NCBI GenBank assembly: GCA_016185105.1
Contig: JACPOE010000006.1
Span: 1-40,732 of the forward strand
Source of the DNA: Bdellovibrio sp.
GTDB lineage: Bacteria; Bdellovibrionota; UBA1018
Reading direction: 5' to 3'
Length of the DNA stretch: 40,732 bases
The stretch's first letter is position 1. Each line of letters begins with the position of its first letter. A program made the translations under genes and the position numbers. Below are positions 33,089 through 40,732 of the stretch, one piece after another. The notes under the pieces were generated by a model, which searched no databases, was not told the origin of the DNA, and saw nothing but the letters and a program-made list of their open reading frames with translations.

Positions 33089-33628
33089 TCACTGAATGAG
33101 ATGGCGATAGATCGCTAAATAAGTCACAGCCTCAGCACTGATTTTAATATTTTCAGAGGCTCCTCCGATTTCATAGTTTCGGATTCTCGACTCTAATTGC
33201 TGATAAGCCAATTCGGCTCGGCTGAGTTCTTTGGCGCGAGCATGCTTTTTTAGGTCGCTCAGCGCCGATTGGAGTTCCTTCAAAGCAAATTCCCTTTCAA
33301 AAGAATTATCCGGCAATGTCTCGGGGTAAAAATAGAGCGCGGCATTTGGAGAAGGTCGAGTATTAGACTCTAGATACGAGTAAGCTTTACTGGCTCTGAC
33401 ATTTTCCAACACATCCCAAGACTTTTGTTCAGCGAGTTTCTTCATTTCCTCGATGTTCATTTTTTCTGCAACGGCTGGTTTTAAAAAAGCTGGATCAGAA
33501 GTCAGAGTTTTTAGTGTCTGAAAGTGTTGGTGGGCGAAATAAATTAAGACCACATCAAAGACTGCAAAGACGAAAATTAAGATTCTGTCCCCTAGAAACC
33601 AGAAGGGAGAGTGGGAAGGTTTTTTCAT
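33089..33628 (-). CDS. Membrane-anchored protein of unknown function, 179 aa
   Basis: A single N-terminal hydrophobic helix (ILIFVFAVFDVVLIYFA, residues 17-33) follows a short basic segment. The rest (residues 35-179) is helical, with Lys/Glu-rich stretches suggestive of a short coiled coil (EMKKLAEQKSWDVLENV, SALSDLKKHARAKEL). It is probably anchored in the inner membrane with the domain in the periplasm. It starts four bases inside the end of the lytic-transglycosylase-like gene (overlap 33625-33628), so the two are translationally coupled and probably act together. I do not recognise the family. Confidence 0.7.
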   Translation of the reverse strand: MKKPSHSPFWFLGDRILIFVFAVFDVVLIYFAHQHFQTLKTLTSDPAFLKPAVAEKMNIEEMKKLAEQKSWDVLENVRASKAYSYLESNTRPSPNAALYFYPETLPDNSFEREFALKELQSALSDLKKHARAKELSRAELAYQQLESRIRNYEIGGASENIKISAEAVTYLAIYRHLIQ

Positions 33629-34632
33629 AGAACCTTTGCCTCCGGTAAAAGACAGGACATAATATTCTCCATAGTTCGAGTGATAGATTGAATTTTTTTG
33701 CTGGATTCCGACTCAGAAGCTAAGCCTCTTGGGCTATCTGGTCCTGACAGCGTGCTGATAGGATATTCCAGGTTTTCTTTTTGGGTTAGGAAAGTTTTCG
33801 CAGTCTCCATGTCCGACAAAATATGGCTCAGATTCTTTTCGCCCCGAGAAATGAGTTCGTGAGTTAAAACAGTGAAAACAGAGCGTGTTCCCCCTTCGTA
33901 TGCGGCGGCAGCGAAAAACCATAGGATCACTGGATCATAGGCAATTCCCAGGTGATCGAGGGCTGATCTAAGCTGTAAATATCTGTTGTTTAGATATGAG
34001 GCAGTGGTCACAACTCCAACTGGTATGCGAAAGTAGCTGTCTGCGTTCAATTCAGTGTTTTGGACGCGATTCAATGTGATATTTTGGGGTTCTTGGCCGG
34101 ATAGTGCCGTGGAGCTAGGCTCTCGAGTGTTTTCAGAATCTAGTGTTGCCGGAGACTCCGCAGCGAGGGTGGGAAGGTCATTAATTGAAAAATTGACCAG
34201 GCTATCTCCTAGACGAAGATGTCTTTTAAAAAAGGTGCTGGTTCTAGGATCATAAAAATCACGATCGTGGTTAAATTCCGCAAGTGCGATTTCATTGAGC
34301 TGGCCAAGTCCTTTGGTGGCAGACGTAGAGTTCATGTTCTTGGTATGGTCAAGCTGACTCTTTGTGTAAATGAGACACCATAAAAGTCCTTCAGGAACTC
34401 CAAGTCCTCGCTGTATGAATGAGAGTTCTTGTTCAATTGCTCGACGATCGGCGCTTTGAAGTCTGTGACTTTGTTCTAGCTGTTCCAGTTCGGCGTTTAA
34501 CTTTCTGCTCTTAGGAACCTTGACTGAATAAATAAGCGGCACTGTTTTATCAGGCTCTTTGCAGCCAGTGCTGACAGAGATACCGAGAGAAAGGCCGCTG
34601 ATGATTAATGCTGGTAAAGAGAATCGCATCAC
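33625..34632 (-). CDS. Lipoprotein with degenerate SLT (lytic-transglycosylase-like) domain
   Basis: The N-terminus carries lipobox VSTGC (Cys24). Around residues 78-120, LLWCLIYTKSQLD and NSTSATKGLGQLNEIALAEF align by eye with SLT proteins (LL.aII..ES.F, S..GA.GLmQ). The catalytic Glu is Lys91 here, and GLMQ is GLGQ. It is therefore likely a non-catalytic relative that binds glycan or serves as a scaffold. A Ser/Thr-rich insert (about 155-195) interrupts the domain, and the later helical part (DPVILWFFAAAAYEGG) resembles the SLT core end. Downstream is the coupled membrane protein at 33089. An active SLT protein is at 3980-4762. Confidence 0.7.
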   Translation of the reverse strand: MMRFSLPALIISGLSLGISVSTGCKEPDKTVPLIYSVKVPKSRKLNAELEQLEQSHRLQSADRRAIEQELSFIQRGLGVPEGLLWCLIYTKSQLDHTKNMNSTSATKGLGQLNEIALAEFNHDRDFYDPRTSTFFKRHLRLGDSLVNFSINDLPTLAAESPATLDSENTREPSSTALSGQEPQNITLNRVQNTELNADSYFRIPVGVVTTASYLNNRYLQLRSALDHLGIAYDPVILWFFAAAAYEGGTRSVFTVLTHELISRGEKNLSHILSDMETAKTFLTQKENLEYPISTLSGPDSPRGLASESESSKKIQSITRTMENIMSCLLPEAKVL

Positions 34633-34796
34633 CTACCTATCGGAAAGTTGTCTGATTTACTTCAGTTTATTTTGTTTGGGTAATAAAAGAAAAAAAGGTG
34701 GATATTCCAATAATCAAAGAGTGTGCTCAACTCTCCGTATTTCCTACCTTTTCTGGGTGTGGTCTCCCTGAGTGCGGCGAAGGACGGCTTAACCTT

Positions 34797-34820
34797 CAGT
34801 AGATAGCGCAGTAGATAACG
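34797..34820 (+). repeat. Tandem 12-bp repeat upstream of the DUF4156 gene promoter
   Basis: CAGTAGATAGCG and CAGTAGATAACG stand head to tail with one mismatch, 12 bases before the -35 box. The spacing of about one helical turn would suit two adjacent sites for a transcription factor, but two copies can also arise by slippage. Confidence 0.5.
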
Positions 34821-34831
34821 CTTAGGGTTAC

Positions 34832-34860
34832 TTGATTTTCACTGTTAGCTTTGTTCTAAT
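34832..34860 (+). promoter_or_regulatory. Sigma70-type promoter for the DUF4156 lipoprotein gene
   Basis: TTGATT (34832-34837), 17-base spacer, TCTAAT (34855-34860). Transcription would start near 34867, leaving a leader of about 30 bases with AAGGA before the ATG at 34898. This also argues against the upstream in-frame start at 34832. The 265-base gap (34633-34897) also has a weak AGAGT/ACTCT hairpin; nothing else stands out. Confidence 0.55.
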
Positions 34861-34897
34861 GCGACAAATAGCGTTATTTAAGAAAAGGAACTTAAGA

Positions 34898-35284
34898 ATG
34901 TTAAAGTTTTTACGTGTCAGTGTTGTTATTGGCTTAGTGAGTCTGTTTTTTGGATGCGCAGCTACCGCTCTTCACCCCGGTGCAGAACGAATTATCGTTT
35001 CAAAAAAAGATGCTCCTAAAGGGTGTAAATTTATGGGTGCTGTCGTGGGTGAACAAGGTGGATCGTTTACTGGCGCCTACACCAGCAATAAAGCCCTAGC
35101 TCAAGGTTCCCTTAATGACATGAGGAATCGTGCATTAGAACTCGGTGCTAACTATGTTCAGCTTGAAACCGACCGTGCTGGCCAAACCGGCAGCAGCGGC
35201 AAGTACAGCGGACATTTGGGTCAGACCGACGTTACCATGACGGGAAATGCTTACCATTGCCCTCCCGAAGAAATCGGATTGTAA
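34898..35284 (+). CDS. DUF4156-type lipoprotein, 128 aa
   Basis: Lipobox LFFGC (Cys near residue 20) after a short signal peptide. The mature part fits the DUF4156 pattern: an N-terminal strand region ERIIVSKKDAPKGCKFMGAVVGEQGG, NDMRNRALELGANYVQLETD and a closing GNAYHCPP with the second conserved Cys. Such small envelope lipoproteins have no defined function that I know of. The frame is open from 34832, but that start lies inside the promoter, so I use ATG 34898. The gene stands alone, with divergent and convergent neighbours. Confidence 0.75.
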   Translation: MLKFLRVSVVIGLVSLFFGCAATALHPGAERIIVSKKDAPKGCKFMGAVVGEQGGSFTGAYTSNKALAQGSLNDMRNRALELGANYVQLETDRAGQTGSSGKYSGHLGQTDVTMTGNAYHCPPEEIGL

Positions 35285-35294
35285 ATTCTTTTAG

Positions 35295-35380
35295 CCCTCC
35301 AGGGTGTCGATAAAGTCCATCGAGTTAGGTTCCCTGGGCTTGCTCAGCGGAAAACCTGCCCTGGAGGGTTCCATTTTTTT
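35295..35380 (+). terminator. Possible long-loop terminator after the DUF4156 gene
   Basis: CCCTCCAGGG (35295-35304) pairs perfectly with CCCTGGAGGG (35359-35368), 54 bases apart. It is followed on the plus strand by TTCCA and seven T (35374-35380). The right arm lies within the end of the radical SAM gene. The long loop makes it a weak terminator candidate. Confidence 0.3.
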
Positions 35381-36293
35381 CAAGAACAGAACGAATGACA
35401 TTGTGGGGTTCCCAACGCTGCCGCGACCACGCTGGTGCGATACATTCTTCCTTATGGGTTGCTGTTGCACACAACCGCTCTAGGTAGATTTTGGGTGATA
35501 AATGATCGATAAACTCGCTGACTTTTTCAGCATAATCGGAGAGTTCTAAAGTTGGAAATGGCTGAGCCCGGAAGCGCTCTGCGAGTTCCGTATTTTCCAA
35601 GATCATCAGCTGGTGAAGCTTAACGCCGCGGATGCCGGCCTGGTTTAAAATCTGAGCCGCTTCTCTGGCTCCAGAGATTGAATCCGTAGGGGATCCGAAC
35701 ATCAAGTGCACACAAACATGAACACTGGGGGCATGGGTACGGAGGCGTTCTAGCGCGTCTAAGGAGCAGTCTCGGTCATGACCCCGCACCAACCAGTCCA
35801 GTGTGGAGTTCTCAAAGGACTGCACCCCTAATTCTAAAGAGACGTAAGTTTTTTGAGCAAGCTCTTCGAGTAACTCTAAAACAGCCGGAGGAAGGCAGTC
35901 GGGTCTAGTGCCGATACAGAGGCCCTGAATTTCCGGAACAGCCAGGGCAGCCTCGTAAATCTCTCTTAAATAATTCACATCAGAATAGGTGTTGGTGTAG
36001 CTCTGAAAATAGGCCAAAAACCGGGTGGCGCTAAACCGATCGCGAATTTCGGGGAGGCGCTTCAAAATCTGCTCTTGAACGCTTCCTCCACGGCCCTTTT
36101 TTCCAAAAAATGAGCTAGACCCCCGAACATCACAAAATGCACAACCGGCCTTAGCTAGTTTCCCGTCCCGAGTTGGGCAGGTGAGTCCGCTTGCTACAAC
36201 AATCTTATAAGTCTTTCCTCCGAAAGTATCCAAAAGGTACTGACTGTAAGGGTAGTATCTTTTGACCTCGGAAAGGCTGGCATGTCCGTTCAT
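35325..36293 (-). CDS. TIGR01212-family radical SAM protein (YhcC-like)
   Basis: At 322 residues it matches the family. The start is RYYPYSQYLLDTFGGKTYKI. The Fe-S site is C39-x11-C51-x2-C54 within CPTRDGKLAKAGCAFC, the characteristic family spacing, unlike the plain CxxxCxxC. Other marks are YFQSYTNTYSD, GTRPDCL, ELGVQSF and HLMFGSPTDS. The biochemical role of the family is not well defined in my knowledge, though it is widespread, and relatives act in tRNA modification or sulfur chemistry. It is a single gene, with no partner in the same operon. Confidence 0.88.
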   Translation of the reverse strand: MNGHASLSEVKRYYPYSQYLLDTFGGKTYKIVVASGLTCPTRDGKLAKAGCAFCDVRGSSSFFGKKGRGGSVQEQILKRLPEIRDRFSATRFLAYFQSYTNTYSDVNYLREIYEAALAVPEIQGLCIGTRPDCLPPAVLELLEELAQKTYVSLELGVQSFENSTLDWLVRGHDRDCSLDALERLRTHAPSVHVCVHLMFGSPTDSISGAREAAQILNQAGIRGVKLHQLMILENTELAERFRAQPFPTLELSDYAEKVSEFIDHLSPKIYLERLCATATHKEECIAPAWSRQRWEPHNVIRSVLEKNGTLQGRFSAEQAQGT

Positions 36294-36342
36294 GGAATAA
36301 CGGACTTATTTCATTCGGTATATAAAGTCCAGGACAAAAGGA

Positions 36343-36654
36343 TTATTTCTTCTTGCCCTTAACCGTATGGGCTCGGATGTCCTTAACTGTGGCCTCTAAT
36401 TGTTCCATGGCAGCCTTCTGTGCCTGAATGACATTGGTCATCTGAGGAATCAGCTCTTTAGCTTGATTCATTTCAGCCTGTAAAGTTGCGACGTCCTTGC
36501 TCAAGGCCGAAACTTTTTTCTGCATGTCCGTGTTCGAGGTTTGAAGAGCCTCGATCTGCTGTTGCATGGCCTGTTGACCGGGGCAACTTGGCATTGCCAT
36601 TCCCATGCCAATAACGCTCAAGGATAGGACAGCCCATTTTAAATTTTTATTCAT
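36343..36654 (-). CDS. Small coiled-coil lipoprotein (Lpp-like)
   Basis: Signal peptide with lipobox AMPSC (Cys24), then an almost uninterrupted coiled coil (about residues 28-95) with heptad-like Leu/Met/Val spacing (MQQQIEALQTSNTDMQKKV, DVATLQAEMNQAKEL). It ends in the basic tail HTVKGKKK. The architecture is that of Lpp-type murein lipoproteins: an acylated N-terminus, a helical rod and a C-terminal Lys that could be attached to peptidoglycan. The rod is longer than E. coli Lpp (58 residues). No sequence homology to Lpp can be claimed from this. The gene lies next to the rodA/mrdA cluster, on the same strand, which also fits wall tethering. Confidence 0.7.
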   Translation of the reverse strand: MNKNLKWAVLSLSVIGMGMAMPSCPGQQAMQQQIEALQTSNTDMQKKVSALSKDVATLQAEMNQAKELIPQMTNVIQAQKAAMEQLEATVKDIRAHTVKGKKK

Positions 36655-36690
36655 TTTTTGCTCCTAGCGATTGCCGATGAACCTTCATTA

Positions 36691-36708
36691 AAGATTGTAT
36701 CCAATCTT
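36691..36708 (-). terminator. Weak hairpin after rodA
   Basis: AAGATTG-TATC-CAATCTT is a perfect 7-bp stem with a four-base loop just after the rodA stop. On the minus strand it is followed by TTAATG, without a real T-run. It may be a weak terminator or an operator between rodA and the lipoprotein gene. Confidence 0.3.
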
Positions 36709-36715
36709 CAAATTT

Positions 36716-37870
36716 TCAGAACATGAATTTCTTATTCGCAATATTTGTTAAAATTGCAACTCCCAAAATGGAGGTAATCAGAGAGGAACCCCCATAACTT
36801 AGGAAGGGCAGGGGGACACCCACGATCGGCAAGAGTCCCATGACCATTCCGAGATTAATAAAGATGTGCCAAAAAAACGTCGTCATTATTCCCAGAGCAA
36901 GAAGAATTCCAAATTTGTCATGGGATTGGTAGGCAACAGAAAGGCCATTTAACATGAAGACCATATAGACCATGATTAATATAATGCAGCCTGTGAAGCC
37001 GTGTTCCTCGCTAAAGACAGAAAAGATAAAGTCAGTGTGGTGTTCTGGGAGAAAGTTCAGCTGGCTTTGTGTACCCTTTCGATAACCCTTTCCAAAGAGC
37101 TGTCCACTTCCCACAGCAATCATCGATTGAATCGAGTTATAACCAGAACCTTTAGGGTCGGCGCCTGGATCTAAAAAGGAAATCAAACGTTGACGTTGGT
37201 AAGGCTTGAGGCCAAAGCGATAGATTCCAGGGAGGGCAATTGCCGAACAAATGGCTAAAACAATCAGTGTTTTGGCTTGAATTTTCATGAACATCATCAT
37301 GGTCATGAATGTGAGGAGAATGATCAAAGCCGTGCCCAAGTCTGGCTGGAGCATAATTAATCCGCACGGCAAAATGACTAAAAGCGTAGGTAGTACTAGA
37401 TCCCGAAATCCATATCCACCGACTGTTTGATCCGTTTCAAAGTATTTCGCCAGGCAGATTACAATGGAGAGCTTCATAAATTCAGAAGGTTGAATTCGAA
37501 AGGCTCCAAAACCTAACCAGCGTTTGGCTCCCATTCCTGAGCGTCCTAAGAACAGAACGGCTCCGAGTAAAATCAGATTAAAGAAATAGATGAAATAGGC
37601 CAGTCGTGACAAAAGTGAATAATGGAGGAGTAGAATAACCGCCGTCGCGGCCATTCCGATTCCAAACCAAACAGCCTGGCTCTTGTATAATCCCAAAGAC
37701 TTGTCTTGGACTCCTGTGGCACTGACTAGATTCCATAGACCAATGCCAAAAAGAACAATTTCTAGAGCGATTAAGCTCCAGTTGAATCTTTTCAACTCTT
37801 CTTCGTACATCCCCATGCGTGTTTCGCCATGATCGGGAATCAGCGGGCTTTCCATGGAGGAATGGGTCAT
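36716..37870 (-). CDS. rodA: Rod-shape-determining SEDS glycosyltransferase RodA
   Basis: SEDS family, about ten TM helices, 384 residues. Typical marks are [46 protein letters not shown], the conserved Asp loop near [22 protein letters not shown], and [11 protein letters not shown] near the C-terminus. RodA polymerises lipid II glycan strands together with PBP2. A good ribosome-binding site (AAGGAAG) precedes the ATG, 15 bases after mrdA. It is the last gene of mreC-mreD-mrdA-rodA, the standard order of the elongasome operon. This gene is intact, unlike its partner mrdA. Confidence 0.94.
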   Translation of the reverse strand: MTHSSMESPLIPDHGETRMGMYEEELKRFNWSLIALEIVLFGIGLWNLVSATGVQDKSLGLYKSQAVWFGIGMAATAVILLLHYSLLSRLAYFIYFFNLILLGAVLFLGRSGMGAKRWLGFGAFRIQPSEFMKLSIVICLAKYFETDQTVGGYGFRDLVLPTLLVILPCGLIMLQPDLGTALIILLTFMTMMMFMKIQAKTLIVLAICSAIALPGIYRFGLKPYQRQRLISFLDPGADPKGSGYNSIQSMIAVGSGQLFGKGYRKGTQSQLNFLPEHHTDFIFSVFSEEHGFTGCIILIMVYMVFMLNGLSVAYQSHDKFGILLALGIMTTFFWHIFINLGMVMGLLPIVGVPLPFLSYGGSSLITSILGVAILTNIANKKFMF

Positions 37871-37885
37871 AACTCAGCTTCCTTT

Positions 37886-38612
37886 TCAATCAGTTTTGGA
37901 CTCTGGGCGCGAACCACGCTCAGGCTCTAAAACGCCTTCAGTTGGATGAGGAGCACCCGGAGGCAAGGTTTGTCCTGGGGTTCCCGTTTGTGTTGACTCA
38001 TGAACACTGTCCTGAGCTTCTGGATCTGGTCCTTCTGCGTAGCCTTCATCCTCGGTTTCAACGACTTTTGCTTTGGGAACAAGGGTGCTTTGTCCCATGG
38101 ATTTAAGGCGGCTGGCCAGCACTTTTTCACCATAAAGTTGCGGAAATTTCTTTTCCAAATATTTCTTAATGACGGCGCGTGCGATGGGGGCTGCTCCGGA
38201 ACCTCCGTGGCAGGCATGCTCGCCGATGACAGCGACCGAAATCACAGGATCTTTTACCGGCGCAAACCCGACAAACATTGCGTTGTGGCGATCTCGGAAT
38301 TTCATTGATTCACAGCGTGTGTTGATTTTTTCAGCGGCCAGTCGAATGACCTGGGCTGTTCCGGTCTTGCCTACAAAGTCCATCCCAGGGAGGCGTTGTT
38401 GGTAGGCTGTGCCAATAGGAGTGTTGATCACGCCCCATAGTCCCTGTTTTACAAGCTCAACAGTCCTATGGTGAAGTATTGCCTGCTGCCCGAGTTGCTC
38501 TGGTTGAAAACTCTTAAGAACCTTCCCTTCAAAGGATTCAATTTCTTTTACGATGTAAGGCTTGTAAAGGTAGCCACCATTTCCAATGGCCCCATAGAGG
38601 TTAGCATATCGT
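37886..38612 (-). pseudogene. mrdA: mrdA 3' fragment (PBP2 C-terminus, out of frame)
   Basis: This frame carries YANLYGAIGNGGYLYKPYIVK and the KTG motif of the transpeptidase (VGKTGTAQV), then VGFAPVKDPVISVAVIGEH and a Pro/Ser/Glu-rich tail. Together these are the end of PBP2. The frame has no start of its own; the TTG at 38659 is not a real start. It is shifted by one relative to the 5' part. About 65 family residues (TGI...EW...GQG...TPLQ, the segment between SxN and KTG boxes) are missing between the two parts. The join is around 38607. Whether it is a real mutation or an assembly error cannot be decided from sequence. Confidence 0.82.
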
Positions 38613-39825
38613 CCACACTTCGCAATTTCTGAGCTACGCGGTAAAAGAAAACGTCGCAAGATTGAGTAATCGCCCGGACCACGTTCATTTCTCCATGTTT
38701 GGAGTGACAGTGGTAAAGTCGGTTCCCGATCTTAATCACGCCTGGGCAATGGAATTTGGTGTTTTCATCGATCACTCCCTCTTCTAATCCAGCGATCGCA
38801 GTGATCACTTTGAAAGTTGAGCCAGGAGAATAATGATCTTGGAGAGTCTTGTCTCGTAAGGGGTGATTCTCGTTGTTAAGAAGGCGATTCCAGGTTGTCA
38901 GGGGAATTCCGCGCGAAAACGAAGTGGGATCAAAAGAGGGTCGTGAGAGCATGGCCAAGACTTCGCCGTTTCGCGGATCAATGGCCACGACCGATCCAAT
39001 TTTGTCTCCAAAGGCTTCCGTCGCTACTTGCTGAAGGTCCTGATCAATCGTTAGAATCAGGTTCTTTCCTGGGATGGATGGCTTTCCAAGTCGAGCCTGG
39101 ATGACCCGAGTTTTCTTACGTTCCAATTTTACCCGGCCCAGGGCGTCCACTTCCTTGATGTCTTCTCCATCGATGCCGCGTAGGTAATCTTCCATTCTTT
39201 GTTCAAGACCAAAGCGGCCAATGCTATCGCCGAGGCGGTATTTTTGTTCCTTCTTATTGACGATCGGAAGTTCTGTGGAATTGACCTCACCAATGTAGCC
39301 CAAAAGGTGTGCCGCAATGTCTCCGAAGATATTGGTCCGCTTGATTTCTTCGCGGACCTCGACGCCTGGCATATCAATTTTTCGAACTTCTATTTGGGCG
39401 ACTTCGTCTCGAGTAAGGTCGGTCCTAATTTTTACGGGCATGAAAGAAGGCTGGCCCTTCGCCTTTTCGAGTACATCGAGAATTTCTTTTTCAGAAGTCT
39501 TCAGGATCTTAGCCAGTCTTTCTATGACTGGCTTTTCCTGCTTCGATTCCTTGAGGTATTGCGGGATGATTTCCAAATCAAAATCGGGTCGATTATCAAT
39601 CAGAAGGCGGTGGTTTCGGTCAAAAATCATTCCTCGGGGGGAAGCTACTTTGACTCGCTTGATTCGATTTTCCTCGGAGTACTGGCGCATCTGATCGCCC
39701 TTGAGAACCTGAAGATAGACCAAACGAGAAACTAAGAGGCCTAGTCCAATAAAGAGGGCAACGTACAGGAACTTAAATCGATCCTGGAGTTCCCTGACCT
39801 GTTCTTCTTGCCCCAAAAAAGCCAT
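38548..39825 (-). pseudogene. mrdA: mrdA 5' part (PBP2: pedestal and first transpeptidase half), frameshifted
   Basis: Typical PBP2 N-terminus: one TM helix (FLYVALFIGLGLLVSRLVYL), RVKVASPRGMIFDRNHRLLIDNRPDF and the pedestal domain. The transpeptidase begins with SPGSTFKV (catalytic Ser336, Lys339) and SCDVFFYRVAQKL (Ser-x-Asn box as SCD, 389-391). The frame leaves the family pattern at residue 406 (near 38607) and ends in about 19 nonsense residues. The rest of the gene is in the other frame (37886-38612), so the enzyme as written would not work. Elongation-specific PBP2 is essential in many rods, which makes an error in the sequence at least as likely as a real loss. mreD is directly upstream (one base apart) and rodA follows. 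Confidence 0.85.
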
Positions 39826-40392
39826 TTAAAAACCTTCGCTATCCAGTTGCAGTTCGTCTTCCAGGACCTGGTGAGCCCGGTGATTCTTGAAAGTGAGCCA
39901 ATCAAAACGATCCAAAACTTTAAAAAACCATAAGGAGAATATCCCCTCAACCGCCGCGCCAAGAAATAGAAAAGTGAAGGTATGCCTGAGTTGATTCGAC
40001 CCAGTGCCCAAAAGAGAAAGCACAATCAGAATGAAAAGTTTCCAGGCCACCGAGCTAAAGAGCGTGATCATTGCTAGGGAAAACAAAGAGGGAATCACTA
40101 CGAAACGCGAAGCAAAACGGACGCAGAGGTAGATTCCCATATAGGTAATCAGAAAGAGTCCCTGCGGTGCAGCGGTATGAAGCTCGGCGATCTCGCCAAC
40201 AACGAGCGTTAGAACACCCCCTTCGCCGAAACCGCGTCTTAGGGCGCACCAAATCACAACCAGGAGAACCACATCGGGCTGGAAATAAGAGAGGGGCCAG
40301 GAACTGAACAAAGAACTCTGGAGCGCCACGCCAATCAAAACAAATAAGATCAGAATAGGTGCGTTGAGAGCTCGCAAAAGAAGCCGGGTCAT
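39826..40392 (-). CDS. mreD: Rod-shape-determining protein MreD
   Basis: 188 residues with five or so hydrophobic helices: LIGVALQSSLFSSWPLSYFQPDVVLLVVIWCALRRG, GVLTLVVGEIAELHTAAPQGLFLITYM, FVVIPSLFSLAMITLFSSVAWKLF and TFLFLGAAVEGIFSLWFF. The pattern P-D-V-VLL near residue 38 and G-E-I-x-E-L near residue 66 (typically G-x-x-x-D) are the usual MreD marks. It is an inner-membrane elongasome component. The start overlaps the end of mreC by four bases, and the stop is one base from the mrdA start, so the operon is tight. Assignment rests on size, topology and position as well as motifs. Confidence 0.85.
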   Translation of the reverse strand: MTRLLLRALNAPILILFVLIGVALQSSLFSSWPLSYFQPDVVLLVVIWCALRRGFGEGGVLTLVVGEIAELHTAAPQGLFLITYMGIYLCVRFASRFVVIPSLFSLAMITLFSSVAWKLFILIVLSLLGTGSNQLRHTFTFLFLGAAVEGIFSLWFFKVLDRFDWLTFKNHRAHQVLEDELQLDSEGF

Positions 40393-40732
40393 TCAGTTTC
40401 CCCGTTAGTGACCACTAAGACCTCTTCCAGTTTGGAAAAATCAACACTGGGGCGGACCTCGACCTCTTGGGTAATCCCATAGGGTTTGCGGTTAACCTTG
40501 GAAACAGTTCCAACAGTCACGCCTTTCGGGAAAATTCCCCCTAGACCACTAGAGATTAAGACATCGCCCGGCTGGATGTCATCCGTTCGAAGAGCATACC
40601 GAAGTTGGCAAACATCGTCCGTTAGGCCTTCTACGATTCCCCTTGCTCTCGATCGTTCGACAATTGCGTCCACCGCTGACAACAAGTCCAAGATGGTCAC
40701 AACATCGCTTGTATTTTGGGTTGTTCTAAGGA
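40389..40732 (-). CDS. mreC: Rod-shape-determining protein MreC, C-terminal part
   Basis: The frame is open to the window end (LRTTQNTSDVVTILDL ...), so the N-terminus with its TM helix and coiled coil lies outside. What is visible is the C-terminal beta-rich domain: DLLSAVDAIVERSRARGIVEG, GDVLISSGLGGIFPKGVTVGTV and YGITQEVEVRPSVDFSKLEEVLVV. All are typical of MreC. It sits on the periplasmic side and organises MreB/PBP2/RodA. It overlaps mreD by four bases. The gene at this position confirms the mreCD-mrdA-rodA operon. Confidence 0.9.
   Translation of the reverse strand, partial: LRTTQNTSDVVTILDLLSAVDAIVERSRARGIVEGLTDDVCQLRYALRTDDIQPGDVLISSGLGGIFPKGVTVGTVSKVNRKPYGITQEVEVRPSVDFSKLEEVLVVTNGETE

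Noticed and set aside
39199-39735. 178-codon plus-strand ORF antisense to mrdA
   Set aside because: It lies wholly within a recognisable PBP2 pedestal frame, has no Shine-Dalgarno or family pattern, and its residue pattern is that of a shadow.

Overview
The window reads as a chromosomal segment of a free-living Gram-negative bacterium. It carries heptose/LPS-core genes, a MreC-MreD-PBP2-RodA elongasome cluster, many lipoproteins with clear lipoboxes and an outer-membrane barrel. The many solo lipoproteins, the FHA-GGDEF protein, the PPSR-type regulator and the moderate GC (judged by eye, a little under 50%) suggest a Bdellovibrionota/former deltaproteobacterial lineage. That placement is inference only, because no rRNA or marker tree is available. 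I saw no tRNA, rRNA, insertion sequence, prophage or CRISPR array.

Layout. 1-3268 (minus): a partial HD phosphohydrolase and two lipoproteins. 3423-8893 (plus): a GNAT acetyltransferase and a lytic transglycosylase, then hisC-cmk-GT9-hldE kinase. 8869-9261 (minus): a small orphan ORF. 9301-16743 (plus): a GT4 glycosyltransferase, followed by a tightly overlapping six-gene operon: PqqD-like protein, ATP-grasp ligase, DAP-decarboxylase-like enzyme, urea-transporter/M23 peptidase fusion, TPR/beta-barrel protein and TPR protein. 16854-19343 (minus): two secreted lipoproteins, the second frameshifted. 19465-24263 (minus): mutL-miaA-ppsR-ilvE. 24344-33082: a rhodanese (plus), a glycosidase-like protein (minus), then a plus-strand run of two acyl-CoA dehydrogenases, pgi, FHA-GGDEF and rlmN. 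33089-36654: a degenerate transglycosylase-like lipoprotein with a membrane partner, a DUF4156 lipoprotein, a TIGR01212-type radical SAM protein and an Lpp-like coiled-coil lipoprotein. 36716-40732 (minus): mreC-mreD-mrdA-rodA.

The most interesting block is 10438-16743. A PqqD-type small protein, an ATP-grasp ligase and a PLP decarboxylase look like a small amino-acid or peptide-derived biosynthetic route. They are translationally coupled to a channel/peptidoglycan-hydrolase fusion and to envelope proteins. I cannot name a described pathway with this layout.

A second theme is breakage. The decarboxylase lacks the segment that should hold its PLP lysine. mrdA (PBP2) has lost roughly 65 codons and its frame. 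One lipoprotein is split by a 1-nt type frameshift. A glycosidase-like gene is followed in the same frame by another ORF directly after a TAG. Either the assembly has local deletions and indels, or these loci are really decaying. Reads spanning the junctions would decide.
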